Of a stretch of 64,000 nucleotides of DNA, positions 7,513 to 17,497 are shown piece by piece. The translations under genes and the position numbers were made by a program. Below the pieces are notes generated by a model, which worked only from the letters and a program-made list of their open reading frames with translations, was not told where the DNA came from and did not search any database. The stretch comes from Tabrizicola piscis (GTDB lineage: Bacteria; Pseudomonadota; Alphaproteobacteria; Rhodobacterales; Rhodobacteraceae), in NCBI RefSeq assembly GCF_003940805.1, contig NZ_CP034328.1, positions 806,001-870,000 on the forward strand, in the 5' to 3' direction. Each line of letters starts with the position of its first letter. The stretch's first letter is position 1.

Positions 7513-9105
7513 ATGCACCGCTTTGCCGCCCTTTTCGCTGCTCTTGACGGCACCACGAAGACCGGCCTCAAGACAGCCGCGCTGGCCGACTATTTTCGTG
7601 CGGCCCCCGAAGCGGACCGGGTCTGGACCGTGGCGCTTCTGACCGGGCGAAGGCCAAGGCGGGCAGTCAATTCCACCGAACTGCGTCTTTGGGCGGCCGA
7701 GGCGGCAGACATTCCCGACTGGTTGTTTGAGGAAAGCTATACCGTGGTCGGCGATCTGGCCGAAACCATTGCCCTGCTGCTACCGCCGCCAGAAATCACC
7801 ACGGGCATCACGCTGGATGAAACCATTCGCGGCCAGATCCGCCTGACGGGCCAACCCGTCGAGGTGCGCCGGGCCGCCGTCCTGTCCGCCTGGTCCCAAC
7901 TGCCCGCGACGGAGCGGTTCCTTTACAACAAGCTGCTGACCGGGGGCTTTCGCATGGGTGTGGCGCAGGGCCTGTTGACCCGCGCGCTGGCGCAGGCTAC
8001 GGGGGTGGAAGAAGCCACCCTTGCCCACCGCCTGATGGGCAACTGGGACCCGGCCCACACCCCCTTTGCCGCCCTGATCGAGGGCAATGCAGGCGGCGAT
8101 GCGCGCCCTTACCCCTTTGCCCTTGCCAGCCAGCTTGAGGACGGGCCAGACAGCCTTGGCCCCCCGCAGGACTGGCTGGCGGAGTGGAAGTGGGACGGCA
8201 TCCGGGGGCAGTTGATCGCCCGCCCCGGCGCTTTTGCGCTGTGGAGCCGGGGGGAGGAACTGATCACCGACCGCTTCCCGGAGCTTGCCGCCTTGGCCGA
8301 TTTTCTGCCCCCCGGCACGGTGATTGACGGCGAAATCGTCGCCTGGGACAGCCCGGCCAACCAGCCCCTGCCCTTTGCCGCCCTGCAAAAGCGGATCGGG
8401 CGCAAGACCGTGCCGAAGGCGTTGCTGGCATCCGCCCCGGCCCGAATGCTGGCCTATGACCTGCTGGAGGACGGCGGGACCGACATCCGCGACCGCCCCT
8501 TCGCGCAGCGCCGGGCACGGCTGGAGGCGATCCTTGCAGCGCTGCCGCCGGGCCTGCCCTTGGCTGCCTCGCCCGTGGTGGCGTTCGACACTTGGGAAAG
8601 CCTGACCCGGACGCGCGCCACGGCACGCGAACGGGAGGCCGAAGGCGTGATGCTGAAGCGCGCCCTTTCCCCCTATTTCACCGGGCGCAAGCGGGGTGAC
8701 TGGTGGAAATGGAAGCTGGACCCCTACACGGTGGATGCCGTGATGCTGTACGCCCAGGCCGGGCATGGGCGGCGGGCGAACCTGTTTACCGATTTCACCT
8801 TTGGCATCCGTGACGGCAATGAGCTTGTGCCCTTCACCAAGGCCTATTCCGGCCTGACCGACGCCGAATTTTCCGAGATCACCCGCTGGGTCCAGTCCCA
8901 CACGCTGGAACGCTTCGGGCCGGTGCGCAAGGTGCCCGCCGAACTGGTGTTCGAGATCGGGTTCGAGGGGATTCAGGCCAGCCCGCGCCACAAATCCGGG
9001 ATCGCGCTGCGTTTTCCCCGGATGCTGCGCTGGCGCCGTGACAAGCCGGTGAACGAAATCGACACGCTGGACAGCCTGCGCGCGCTGCTGCGGGCGGCGG
9101 GTTAG
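7513..9105 (+). CDS. ATP-dependent DNA ligase
   Basis: This 530-residue protein has the N-terminal DNA-binding domain of ATP ligases followed by the nucleotidyltransferase core. Motif I is EWKWDGIRG with the adenylated Lys at about 226. Further motifs are VIDGEIVAWD, EGVMLKR and DWWKWKLDPYTVDAV, and then the OB domain ending PRHKSGIALRFPRMLRWR. It would seal nicks together with the exonuclease encoded upstream. The ATG at 7513 starts the family N terminus. It ends with a 4-bp overlap with the convergent membrane-fusion protein gene. Confidence 0.93.
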   Translation: MHRFAALFAALDGTTKTGLKTAALADYFRAAPEADRVWTVALLTGRRPRRAVNSTELRLWAAEAADIPDWLFEESYTVVGDLAETIALLLPPPEITTGITLDETIRGQIRLTGQPVEVRRAAVLSAWSQLPATERFLYNKLLTGGFRMGVAQGLLTRALAQATGVEEATLAHRLMGNWDPAHTPFAALIEGNAGGDARPYPFALASQLEDGPDSLGPPQDWLAEWKWDGIRGQLIARPGAFALWSRGEELITDRFPELAALADFLPPGTVIDGEIVAWDSPANQPLPFAALQKRIGRKTVPKALLASAPARMLAYDLLEDGGTDIRDRPFAQRRARLEAILAALPPGLPLAASPVVAFDTWESLTRTRATAREREAEGVMLKRALSPYFTGRKRGDWWKWKLDPYTVDAVMLYAQAGHGRRANLFTDFTFGIRDGNELVPFTKAYSGLTDAEFSEITRWVQSHTLERFGPVRKVPAELVFEIGFEGIQASPRHKSGIALRFPRMLRWRRDKPVNEIDTLDSLRALLRAAG

Positions 9106-10283
9106 GGCAAGGGCGCGACGGCAACGCCGTCGGCCACCGTGTCGCTGGGGTGCAGGATCACCGTGTCGCCTGCCGCAAGGCCGGTCAACACTTGTGCAAA
9201 ATCCTCATTCCGTTCGCCAAGGGTGATGGTCTGCAACCGCGCCCGGCCACCCTGCACGACAAAAGCCGCCCAGTCGGAGCCGTCACGGAACAGGGCCCCT
9301 ACCGGGATCGACAGCACCTGATCCCCTTTCCACAGGGTGATGCGCGCAACAACGCGGAAGCCGTGGCCGAGGAGCTGCCAGTCCTGCGGATCGCCCTCAA
9401 GCGTCAGGATCACGCCGACGCGCTGTTCGTCGATGCCAAGGGCCGAGACGCGAGTCGTGGCGGAAGGTTCGATCCGTTCGACCCGCGCCGGGATTGGCGG
9501 CCCGCCCCAGCCGCTGACCGTCGCCGAGGCGCCTTCGCGCACCCGGACCGCATCGCGCGACAGAAGATCGACCGTGATCTCAAGATTGCCGGGATTGCCG
9601 ATTTCGAGGATCGGGGTGCCGGGGGCGACCACCTGCTCATCCTCGCTTAACACACGCAGGACCTTGCCGGAAACTGGAGCGGTCAGGCTGATGCAGCAAG
9701 CCTCGGCCGCAGCGGCGTCAGGGGTGCCCAGAACCGCGCGGGCGCTTTCCAACTCGCGCTCGCGCACGGAAAGGTTGGCGCGGGCGCTGTCCAGTGCGGC
9801 AATGGCGGTGCGCTGGTCCAGTATGGCGGTATCCCGCAGCCGGGCGGAGACTGCGGCGCGTTCGAAAAGGGCGATGGACCGGCTCGCCTCGGCCGTGGCG
9901 AATTCTACTGCCGCTTCGGCTTGGGCCACCTGCGCGCGGGCCAGATCGACCGCGGATTGCGCGGCGGCCACTGTCGCCTCGGCCACGGCGCGCGCGCGGG
10001 CGTCCAGAAGCGCGGGGGCGGCCGGGCCGATCACTGCCACCACGGTTTCCTCGGCCACCACGTCGTCGCCCGCATGCAGGCCGATCCGCTGCAGCTTGCC
10101 CCCGATGGTGGCCGAGATGGTGAAGACTTCGCGGATGCGCGCCTCACCCTCCTCCTCCACCGCGACTTCGAGGGTGCGGGGGGCGATTTCGGCCAGTTCC
10201 ACCGCAATGGGCCGGGGCTTGAAGGCCCAGAAGGCAAGGCCAACCAGCGACAGGGCGGCAAGCACAAGGATCAATCGGCGCAT
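9102..10283 (-). CDS. HlyD/MacA-type periplasmic adaptor protein
   Basis: This 393-residue membrane-fusion protein has an N-terminal anchor (about residues 3-21). A long Ala-rich coiled-coil hairpin follows (roughly 90-190), then lipoyl-like and beta-barrel regions. It should link the FtsX-type ABC exporter encoded just upstream to the outer envelope. The second of two nearby ATGs (10283) is preferred because GGGGA lies at a better distance from it. The gene is 16 bp downstream of the permease gene and closes a three-gene leftward operon. Confidence 0.85.
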   Translation of the reverse strand: MRRLILVLAALSLVGLAFWAFKPRPIAVELAEIAPRTLEVAVEEEGEARIREVFTISATIGGKLQRIGLHAGDDVVAEETVVAVIGPAAPALLDARARAVAEATVAAAQSAVDLARAQVAQAEAAVEFATAEASRSIALFERAAVSARLRDTAILDQRTAIAALDSARANLSVRERELESARAVLGTPDAAAAEACCISLTAPVSGKVLRVLSEDEQVVAPGTPILEIGNPGNLEITVDLLSRDAVRVREGASATVSGWGGPPIPARVERIEPSATTRVSALGIDEQRVGVILTLEGDPQDWQLLGHGFRVVARITLWKGDQVLSIPVGALFRDGSDWAAFVVQGGRARLQTITLGERNEDFAQVLTGLAAGDTVILHPSDTVADGVAVAPLP

Positions 10284-10299
10284 GGTCATTCCCCAGTCT

Positions 10300-12660
10300 T
10301 TATTCGCGTGTCTTAAGGACTTCGATCATATCAAGGCTGTTGATCCGCCACCGCACCGCCCAGGCCGAGGCAAGCGCTGCGGCAAGGACGACAAGCGTGG
10401 CGGTGGCATAGACGTCGCGCCCGATGACGAAGGGCACGCGGTAAAGGTCGGATGAAAAGGCGGTGACCATGCCCAGCCCGATCGCGTAGCCGATCACCCA
10501 GCCCAGCGGTTGCGCCAGAAGGACGATCATCGCCAGTTCGGCAAAGAGGATGCCCGACACCTCGCCCCGGGTGAAGCCCAGCACCCGCAGGCTGGCCAGT
10601 TCCCGCCCCTGTTCGGACAGGGCGATGCGGGCGAAGTTGTAGACCACCCCGACCGCGATGATGCTGGCAAGGCCGACATAGACCGTGATCATCACCGTGA
10701 TGTTTTCGGCCAGCGTTTCGCGAAAGCGCCCGACGGTCAGCGCCATCACCGTGACAAACCCGGTCTTCGGCGCGGCCATTGTGGCGGCATAGAAATCGGC
10801 TTGCTCCGCCGCGTCCAGTTGGAGGTTCACGCCGGAAATCACTGCCCCTTCCCCAACCGCGCGGTTCAAGGCCGAAATCTCCATCGCAGCGCCAAGGCCG
10901 ACATAGCCCAGCGACACCCCGCTGACGGGCAGGGTCACCGTCCGCCGCGCGCCTTCCAGAAAGGCGACCGTAACAAGGTCGCCGGGGCGGACCTGCAACG
11001 CCTCGGCCAGCGCTTCGGACAGGATCAGCCCGGCCTCTGGCATCGCCATGGGGCGCAGGTCGGGGTCAAGGACGCGCGACAGCCTTGCCTCGGCCGGTTT
11101 GCCCATGATCGACAGCTTGCGCGACAGGTTGCGGTTGCTGATCCGCGCGGCCACGGCGCGGAAGGGCTCGGCCACCAGCACCCCGGGCATCTGGCGGGCG
11201 GCGTTCAGGGCGCGGGCCGGTTCGGGCGCGCCGAAGGCCACCATCGCGTCCTGCCGTTCGGACCGGGCGAAGGTCACGTCGATCATGTGGTCGATCGACC
11301 CAAAGGACCAGAGCGAGGCCACCAGAATGGCCACCGCCATCGCCACCCCAAGGATGCCCGAGGCCGTGCGCATGGGCCAGCGCAACAGGTGCCGCGCAAC
11401 CATCACCGCTGTCTGCCGGAAGGCCAGAAGCCGCCAGAAGACCCCACCACCGGACCGGTAATCCGCCGGGGCCGGCGGCGCCATTGCCACGGCGGGCGGC
11501 AGCGCCAGCACCGCGCGCACGGCCATGATGGCCCCCCCGACCGCCGCCGCCGCCGTAACAATGGCGGCCAGACCGTAGATCTGCGGATCGCGCGTGAAGA
11601 CCAGAAACGGGAAGGAGAAGAACTTGGCATAAAGCTGCGCCAGCCCTGCCCCCAGCCATGCCCCCGCCGCAAAGCCGATGCCGATGCCGACCACGGCAAT
11701 GGCCAGCACAAACTCCACATAATGCTGCGCAATCGCGCGTGAGGTATAGCCGATTGCTTTCAACAGCCCGATTTGCGCGCGCTCCAGCGTGATCAGGCGG
11801 GACAGCGTCATGTTCACCAGCATCGCCGCCACCAGAAGGAAGATCGGCGGCAAGACCTTCACCATGGCCGAAAGCTGCTTCAACTCGGCGTCCAGAAACG
11901 CGTGCGAGATCTGATCCTCGCGCCCCGTTGCGCCAACCCGGCCATAGGGCGCGGTCAGCCGGTCCACGGCCTCGATCACCCGGTCGACCGATGCGCCGGG
12001 GGCAAGCTTCAGCACCAGATTGGAAAACGCGCCCTCAAGGTCATAGGCCGCCTCAAGGCTGGGGAGGGGCAGCCAGGCGATGCCAAAGCGGCGCGGGTCG
12101 GGCATCATCTCACCCGGGCCGAGGGCATAGATGAACTCGGGCGACAGGGCGATGCCGGTGATGGTCAGTTCGCGCCGCTGGCCGTTCATCACCACGTTCA
12201 ACGTCGCACCGGGCCGCAAGCCATGCGCGGCGGCAAAGCCTTCTGACACCACGATTTCGCGGGCTGACTGCGGGTCAGGCAACCGCCCCTGCCGCAAGTG
12301 CAGCCGGTTCAACCCGCCCGCCGCAGGCAGCGACACCAGAAGGATCGTCCCCGGTTCCACCATCTGCGGCATGTCCAAGAGCCCCAGCTTCACGATCCGC
12401 GCTTCGGCCGCCAGCACGCCGTCGATATCCCCGATCTCGCCCATCAGGGCGCGGGGGGCGCGGGTCACGTCGGCAAAGACATCGGCAAAGCGGTAGCTGT
12501 CGTAGTACCGATCCCGGGTTTCCGACAGCGACGCATAGGCCCCGTTGCCAAGGATCAGCGTCGCCACCCCCGCCGCCAGCACCAGCGCAATCGCCAGCGC
12601 CTGCGCCCAAAGCCGGACGAGATCACGCAGGACTTTGCGGCGCAGGGGCGAGATTACCAT
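10300..12660 (-). CDS. FtsX-like ABC transporter permease
   Basis: This 786-residue protein has two FtsX/MacB-type permease modules: an N-terminal helix, a large periplasmic domain, three helices near 270-380, then a second helix-periplasm-three-helix unit to the C terminus. The C-terminal motif with [14 protein letters not shown] is typical. Such permeases work mechanically with a LolD/MacB-like ATPase and an adaptor, both encoded in this operon. The cargo (antibiotic, peptide or lipid) is unknown. Its ATG overlaps the end of the ATPase gene by seven bases. Confidence 0.9.
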   Translation of the reverse strand: MVISPLRRKVLRDLVRLWAQALAIALVLAAGVATLILGNGAYASLSETRDRYYDSYRFADVFADVTRAPRALMGEIGDIDGVLAAEARIVKLGLLDMPQMVEPGTILLVSLPAAGGLNRLHLRQGRLPDPQSAREIVVSEGFAAAHGLRPGATLNVVMNGQRRELTITGIALSPEFIYALGPGEMMPDPRRFGIAWLPLPSLEAAYDLEGAFSNLVLKLAPGASVDRVIEAVDRLTAPYGRVGATGREDQISHAFLDAELKQLSAMVKVLPPIFLLVAAMLVNMTLSRLITLERAQIGLLKAIGYTSRAIAQHYVEFVLAIAVVGIGIGFAAGAWLGAGLAQLYAKFFSFPFLVFTRDPQIYGLAAIVTAAAAVGGAIMAVRAVLALPPAVAMAPPAPADYRSGGGVFWRLLAFRQTAVMVARHLLRWPMRTASGILGVAMAVAILVASLWSFGSIDHMIDVTFARSERQDAMVAFGAPEPARALNAARQMPGVLVAEPFRAVAARISNRNLSRKLSIMGKPAEARLSRVLDPDLRPMAMPEAGLILSEALAEALQVRPGDLVTVAFLEGARRTVTLPVSGVSLGYVGLGAAMEISALNRAVGEGAVISGVNLQLDAAEQADFYAATMAAPKTGFVTVMALTVGRFRETLAENITVMITVYVGLASIIAVGVVYNFARIALSEQGRELASLRVLGFTRGEVSGILFAELAMIVLLAQPLGWVIGYAIGLGMVTAFSSDLYRVPFVIGRDVYATATLVVLAAALASAWAVRWRINSLDMIEVLKTRE

Positions 12661-13367
12661 GACACCTCCGCCGGGGTTTTCCGGGTGGCATTCACCGTCT
12701 CCTCGACAATCCGCCCATCGGCAAAGCGTACCACGCGGTCGGCGATTTCGCGGATGGCGGCGTTGTGGGTGATGACAAGGGTGGTGGCGCCGACGGTCCG
12801 GTTCACCTCGGTCAGCGCCTCAAGCACGCGGATGCCGGTGGCGGAATCCAGCGCGCCGGTGGGTTCGTCGCACAAGAGCACCTCGGGGTTCTTGGCGATG
12901 GCGCGGGCAATCGCCACGCGCTGCTGTTCGCCGCCGGAAAGCTGCGCGGGGAAATGGTTGGCGCGGTCGGAAAGGCCGACCAGCGCAAGGGCCGCGTCGG
13001 GGGTCATCGGGCGGCGGGCAATCTCGGTCACCAGCGCCACGTTTTCGCGGGCGGTCAGGCTGGGCACCAGATTGTAGAACTGGAAGACGAAGCCCACATG
13101 GTCACGCCGGAACTGGGTCAGCCCGGCCTCATCCAGTGCGGTCAACTGGTGGTCCTCAAACCACGCCTCGCCCCCCGTTGCGGTATCAAGGCCGCCGACG
13201 ATGTTCAGAAAGGTGGACTTGCCCGACCCCGAGGGGCCAAGGATCACGATGAACTCGCCCCGGGCGGCCTGAAAATCGACCCCGCGCAGGGCATGCACCT
13301 CGCCCGCGCCGCTGCGGTAGACCTTGGTCAGGCCAGTCGTGCGAAAGACGGTTTCCGCTGCTGCCAT
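12654..13367 (-). CDS. ABC transporter ATP-binding protein (MacB/LolD type)
   Basis: This 237-residue ATPase shows Walker [10 protein letters not shown], signature [14 protein letters not shown] and Walker [13 protein letters not shown], the pattern of the LolD/MacB subgroup. It is the first gene of the ATPase-permease-adaptor operon. The start at 13367 follows an AGGA site; the longer in-frame extension has no family similarity. A G/C-rich imperfect hairpin lies upstream at about 13459-13488, in the divergent region shared with pepF. Confidence 0.93.
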   Translation of the reverse strand: MAAAETVFRTTGLTKVYRSGAGEVHALRGVDFQAARGEFIVILGPSGSGKSTFLNIVGGLDTATGGEAWFEDHQLTALDEAGLTQFRRDHVGFVFQFYNLVPSLTARENVALVTEIARRPMTPDAALALVGLSDRANHFPAQLSGGEQQRVAIARAIAKNPEVLLCDEPTGALDSATGIRVLEALTEVNRTVGATTLVITHNAAIREIADRVVRFADGRIVEETVNATRKTPAEVSW

Positions 13368-13534
13368 AGTGCTGATGTCCTTCTGCAGGTGGAATTCTAG
13401 ACCAGTGGGCCAGATCAGGCGGTGACATAAATCAAACCGCGCTTCACGATCCGGCAACCGGGCGGGCAACCGGGGTTGCACCCGCCCGCAACTGCCCCCT
13501 AGATGACATCAGCCAGTTTACCCCGGAGTGTCCC

Positions 13535-15379
13535 ATGCCCCTGCCCCAGATCCTGCCCGCCTCCCTGCCCGCCTTTGACGCCCATGCCAGCGGCGGTGCA
13601 GGCGGCTTTGGCGATCTGCCCGACTGGGACCTGACCGACCTTTACCCCGCCCCCGACGCCCCGGCCTTTCCCACCGACATGGCCGAGCTTGAGCGCGCCT
13701 GCGCCGCGTTTGCGACGGCTTACGAAGGGCGGCTTGGGCAGTTGGACGCCGCCGCGCTGCTGGCCTGCGTGCAGGAATATGAACGCATCGACGTGATCGC
13801 CGGGCGGCTGATGTCCTATGCGGGCCTGCGCTACTACCAGAACACCATGGACCCCGAGCGTGCCCAGTTCATGGGCAACGCGCAGGACAAGGTGACCACG
13901 GCCACCACGCCCTTGGTGTTCTTCAGCCTTGAATTCAACCGGCTGGACGATGCCCATCTGACCCGGCTGATGGCGGAAAACGCGGCCCTCGCCCGCTACA
14001 AGCCCGTCTTTGACCGCATGCGCGCCATGCGGCCGCACCAGCTGTCGGACGAGCTGGAAAAGTTCCTGCATGACGAAAGCGTGGTCGGTGCCAGCGCCTG
14101 GAACAAGCTGTTTGATGAGACGATGGCCGGTCTGATGTTTAGCGTCGCCGGTGAGGCTGAGGAGCTGAACCTTGAAGCCACGCTCAACCTTCTGACCGAT
14201 CCGGTGCGCGCGCGGCGTGAGGCGGCGGCACATGCGCTGGCCGACGTCTTTGGCAAGAACGTCAAACTGTTCGCCCGCATCCACAACACGCTGACCAAGG
14301 AAAAGGAAATCCACGACCGCTGGCGCAAGATGCCCAGCCCGCAGCACGGCCGCCACCTTTCGAACCATGTTGAGCCTGAGGTGGTGGAAGCGCTGCGCAA
14401 TGCCGTCGTCGCCGCCTACCCGAAGCTGAGCCACCGCTACTATCGGCTGAAGGCGAAATGGCTGGGGCTGGAGAAGCTGCAGGTTTGGGACCGCAACGCG
14501 CCCCTGCCGACCGAAGCCCCCCGCCTTGTCAACTGGGCCGAGGCCCGGGCCACCGTGACCGACGCCTACGCCGCCTTTGATCCGCGGATGGCCGACCTTG
14601 CGACACCCTTCTTCGACAAGGGCTGGATTGATGCAGGCGTCAAACCCGGCAAGGCCCCCGGCGCCTTTGCCCACCCCACGGTGACGACCGTCCATCCCTA
14701 TGTGATGCTCAACTATCTTGGCAAACCGCGCGACGTGATGACCTTGGCCCACGAACTTGGCCATGGCGTGCATCAGGTGCTGGCGGCCGGCCAGGGCGAA
14801 CTTCTCGCCTCCACCCCGCTGACGCTTGCCGAAACCGCATCCGTTTTTGGCGAGATGCTGACCTTCCGCAAGCTTCTGGACAACGCCAAGACCCCGGCGG
14901 AAAAGAAGACCCTTCTTGCCGGCAAGGTCGAGGACATGATCAACACGGTCGTCCGCCAGATCGCGTTTTACGACTTTGAATGCAAACTTCACGCTGCCCG
15001 GGCCCAGGGCGAACTGACGCCCGATGACATCAACGCCCTGTGGATGTCGGTTCAGGCCCAGTCGCTTGGCGATGCGTTCGAGTTCATGGACGGGTATGAG
15101 ACGTTCTGGGCCTATATCCCGCACTTCGTCCATTCGCCGTTCTACGTCTACGCCTATGCCTTTGGCGACGGGCTGGTGAACGCGCTTTATGCGGCCTATG
15201 CCAATGGGATGCCGGGGTTCGAGGACAAGTATTTCGACATGCTGAAAGCTGGCGGGTCAAAGCACCACAAGGACCTGCTGGCGCCCTTCGGCCTTGACCT
15301 GTCGGACCCCGCGTTCTGGGATCAGGGCCTGAGCATGATCGCAGGCTTCATCGACGAGCTTGAGTCGATGGAAGGCTGA
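13535..15379 (+). CDS. pepF: Oligoendopeptidase F (M3 metallopeptidase)
   Basis: This 614-residue protein is of peptidase family M3. The zinc motif HELGH is at about residues 406-410 (LAHELGHGVHQ), and the third ligand Glu is in the following ETASVFGEM segment. Oligoendopeptidases degrade short cytoplasmic peptides. The length is normal for the clade. It is preceded by an intergenic region shared with the ABC operon, and its stop directly abuts the stop of the convergent B12-binding gene (TGATCA). Confidence 0.92.
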   Translation: MPLPQILPASLPAFDAHASGGAGGFGDLPDWDLTDLYPAPDAPAFPTDMAELERACAAFATAYEGRLGQLDAAALLACVQEYERIDVIAGRLMSYAGLRYYQNTMDPERAQFMGNAQDKVTTATTPLVFFSLEFNRLDDAHLTRLMAENAALARYKPVFDRMRAMRPHQLSDELEKFLHDESVVGASAWNKLFDETMAGLMFSVAGEAEELNLEATLNLLTDPVRARREAAAHALADVFGKNVKLFARIHNTLTKEKEIHDRWRKMPSPQHGRHLSNHVEPEVVEALRNAVVAAYPKLSHRYYRLKAKWLGLEKLQVWDRNAPLPTEAPRLVNWAEARATVTDAYAAFDPRMADLATPFFDKGWIDAGVKPGKAPGAFAHPTVTTVHPYVMLNYLGKPRDVMTLAHELGHGVHQVLAAGQGELLASTPLTLAETASVFGEMLTFRKLLDNAKTPAEKKTLLAGKVEDMINTVVRQIAFYDFECKLHAARAQGELTPDDINALWMSVQAQSLGDAFEFMDGYETFWAYIPHFVHSPFYVYAYAFGDGLVNALYAAYANGMPGFEDKYFDMLKAGGSKHHKDLLAPFGLDLSDPAFWDQGLSMIAGFIDELESMEG

Positions 15380-16228
15380 TCACATCTGCCGGACGGAAAG
15401 CCGCGTCAACTCGGCCAGATGTCCGGTCAGCGTCGCCTCGGCCTCGTCCAGCGTGGCCGCGGCGGCGTCGGCGTCGACGATGCGGGCAATGTCGGGGTCA
15501 TGCGCCACGATCTGTCCGGCGACGAGGATCCAGATATGCGGGCAGCGGATCCGCAGTGCCACGATCAGCCGCGCGGTGGCAAAGGTCATCGACGGCAGCG
15601 ACGCGGACAGCCCCAGCATCGTCGGCTGCAGCCGGGCGATTTCCTCGACCAGCGCGTCATGGCCCAGCCCCAGCCGCAACGAGATATCCCACCCCCGGCG
15701 GCGCATGGTATCCGCCGCGATGGTGGCACCAATGCCATGCACCTCGCCCGGGACGCTGGCGAAGATCGCCTCGGCCCCCGGAGGTGCCACCAGGCGTTGC
15801 GCCAGAAACACCGTCCGAAGGTCGCGCAGAATGGCATAGATGCGCCCGGCGCCAAGGATCACCTCGGCCGCGGTCGCCTCATCCCGGTCCCAGCGCTGGC
15901 CCAGACGGCGGGCCGCTTCGGCCAGATAGACGTGATAGATCGTGTCAGCCGACATCCCATCCAGCCGCGCGCTTTGCACCAGATCGGCGGCGGCAGTGTC
16001 ATCGCGCGATAAGAGCGCGTCGCACAGAAGCTCGATTGCGGCGCTGCCGGGGTGGTCGTTGTGCAGCGCGACAGGCGCCTCGCTGCGACTGACCCGCAAG
16101 ATCACCTCACGCGCCAGAACCCGCAGCGCCGTGACGGAAAGGGTCTCACCTCGCCTGACCAGCGATTCGTGCGCGCGGGCCACCTGCGGCACCGGAAAGC
16201 CGGGAATGGGGTGGAATTCTTCAGACAT
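15380..16228 (-). CDS. Cobalamin-binding-domain protein (AerR/PpaA-like)
   Basis: This 282-residue protein has a helical N-terminal half and a B12-binding Rossmann-like C-terminal half (about 140-270). The cobalamin-ligand signature appears as EVHGIG, the D-x-H-x-x-G motif with Glu for Asp, and LGLSASLPSM follows it. It resembles the PpaA/AerR group, which tune redox and light responses with CrtJ/PpsR-type repressors; no DNA-binding domain is obvious. No photosynthesis genes are in view, so the regulon is unknown. ATG at 16228 has GGAAGG upstream; 16270 is an alternative. Confidence 0.75.
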   Translation of the reverse strand: MSEEFHPIPGFPVPQVARAHESLVRRGETLSVTALRVLAREVILRVSRSEAPVALHNDHPGSAAIELLCDALLSRDDTAAADLVQSARLDGMSADTIYHVYLAEAARRLGQRWDRDEATAAEVILGAGRIYAILRDLRTVFLAQRLVAPPGAEAIFASVPGEVHGIGATIAADTMRRRGWDISLRLGLGHDALVEEIARLQPTMLGLSASLPSMTFATARLIVALRIRCPHIWILVAGQIVAHDPDIARIVDADAAAATLDEAEATLTGHLAELTRLSVRQM

Positions 16229-16375
16229 TGGCGGGCCTTCCAACTGAAGCGACGGGGAGTAAACCGGCAATAAAAGAACCAGTTACACAGTTTTTCGCGC
16301 AAAACTCAGCACTGTCGCAGAAGCAGTCGGGTGGCAGCGGCCCTGAGGCTGATCCAGCGACGTTGGGTGAGCCTA

Positions 16376-16389
16376 TCACAGCGCTGTGA
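16376..16389. promoter_or_regulatory. Perfect 14-bp palindrome, candidate operator
   Basis: TCACAGCGCTGTGA is a complete palindrome in the 231-bp region upstream of the B12-binding gene (16229-16459). Its symmetry and position, about 150 bp upstream of that gene's ATG, suggest a dimeric regulator site. I cannot assign the protein. The rest of this spacer shows no gene. Confidence 0.4.
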
Positions 16390-16459
16390 CCATGGAACCA
16401 AATTCGCCGCCGCGCTGCAGCAAGGCCATTTGCCATCCCGGACACGATCGCCACGGCAA

Positions 16460-17443
16460 TCAAATCTCGACCGCCACCTCATAAACCCGGTCCATCATGC
16501 TTTGCGTCCCGCGCACGAATTCCAGCGGGCAAGGATAGGCCACGCCCTCGCGCACGGTCCGTCCAAACGCCTCGACCTGCAGCTTGTAGTGGTTGGCGGT
16601 GGGGAAGCGTTCCACGATCACCCGGTTGCCATTCTGGTGCAGTTCCACCTCGGCCAAGTCATTGACGTTGGCGTTGAACGGCCCGCCTTCCAGCCGGATC
16701 ATCCCCTTGGTGCCCTGAAACGTCGCCACCTGCCGGTTGTACATCCGCATCGAGGTCATCGAGCCATAGGTGAACCGCCCACCCGGCCCGTCCATCACCC
16801 CGGCCACCTGGGCAAACACATCCACCCCGTTTTCACGGTGAATGCGCGCCGACAGGTCGACGGGTTCGGCCCCGGTCACAAACCGGGCGCAGCCGAAGGT
16901 GTAGACGCCGATGTCGCGCAAGGACCCGCCACCGGTTTCCGGCTTGTTGCGGATATTGCCCCCCTCGGTCAGGTTGAAGCTGAAGGCGACGTCGGCATGG
17001 ACCAGCGTGCCGATCTCGCCCGCCTCGAACCACTCTTTCGCGCGCTGCCACTGCGGGTGATGCACGATCATGTAGGCCTCGGCGGCCAGAAGCCCGGTCC
17101 GGTCGCGCGCGGCGATGATCTGGTCAATCTCGCGCGCTTTCATGGCGATGGGCTTTTCGGTCAGCACATGCTTGCCGGCGGCAAGGGTTTTCAGCGTCCA
17201 TTCCACATGCAGATGGTTCGGCAAGGGAATGTAGACCGCGTCAATGCTGGTGTCGGCCAGCAGCGCGTCGTAACTGGAATGGACCGCAATTCCGGGGCAG
17301 AAGGCGCGAAAGCCGTCGGCCTTGGCCGGGTCCGATGTCGCAAGCGCGGCCAGTTCGGCCCCCTGCGCGGCGTGGATCGCGGGCGCCATATGCTCACGCG
17401 CGAATTTCGCAGCCCCAAGCACGCCCCATCTGACTGGTTTCAT
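16460..17443 (-). CDS. Gfo/Idh/MocA-family oxidoreductase
   Basis: This 327-residue NAD(P)-dependent sugar-type dehydrogenase starts MKPVRWGVLGAAKFAREHM with the Rossmann motif. It contains the family stretch LTEKPIAMKAREID (Lys of EKP). GSLRDIGVYTF matches the substrate-binding GG-x-x-x-D-x-G-x-H region, but the His is replaced. The substrate is not predictable. The start has a GGGGAG site. It stands alone between the pmtA gene and the B12-binding gene, all on the same strand. Confidence 0.85.
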   Translation of the reverse strand: MKPVRWGVLGAAKFAREHMAPAIHAAQGAELAALATSDPAKADGFRAFCPGIAVHSSYDALLADTSIDAVYIPLPNHLHVEWTLKTLAAGKHVLTEKPIAMKAREIDQIIAARDRTGLLAAEAYMIVHHPQWQRAKEWFEAGEIGTLVHADVAFSFNLTEGGNIRNKPETGGGSLRDIGVYTFGCARFVTGAEPVDLSARIHRENGVDVFAQVAGVMDGPGGRFTYGSMTSMRMYNRQVATFQGTKGMIRLEGGPFNANVNDLAEVELHQNGNRVIVERFPTANHYKLQVEAFGRTVREGVAYPCPLEFVRGTQSMMDRVYEVAVEI

Positions 17444-17497
17444 GGCAATCTCCCCCCCGTATTCCCTACGACGGGCAGTTGTCCAGAATTCCGCCGA

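Noticed and set aside
13499..15133. A 544-codon open frame antisense to the oligoendopeptidase gene
   Set aside because: High-GC shadow frame; the sense strand encodes a clear M3 peptidase with HELGH, and the antisense product is Gly/His/Arg-rich noise.
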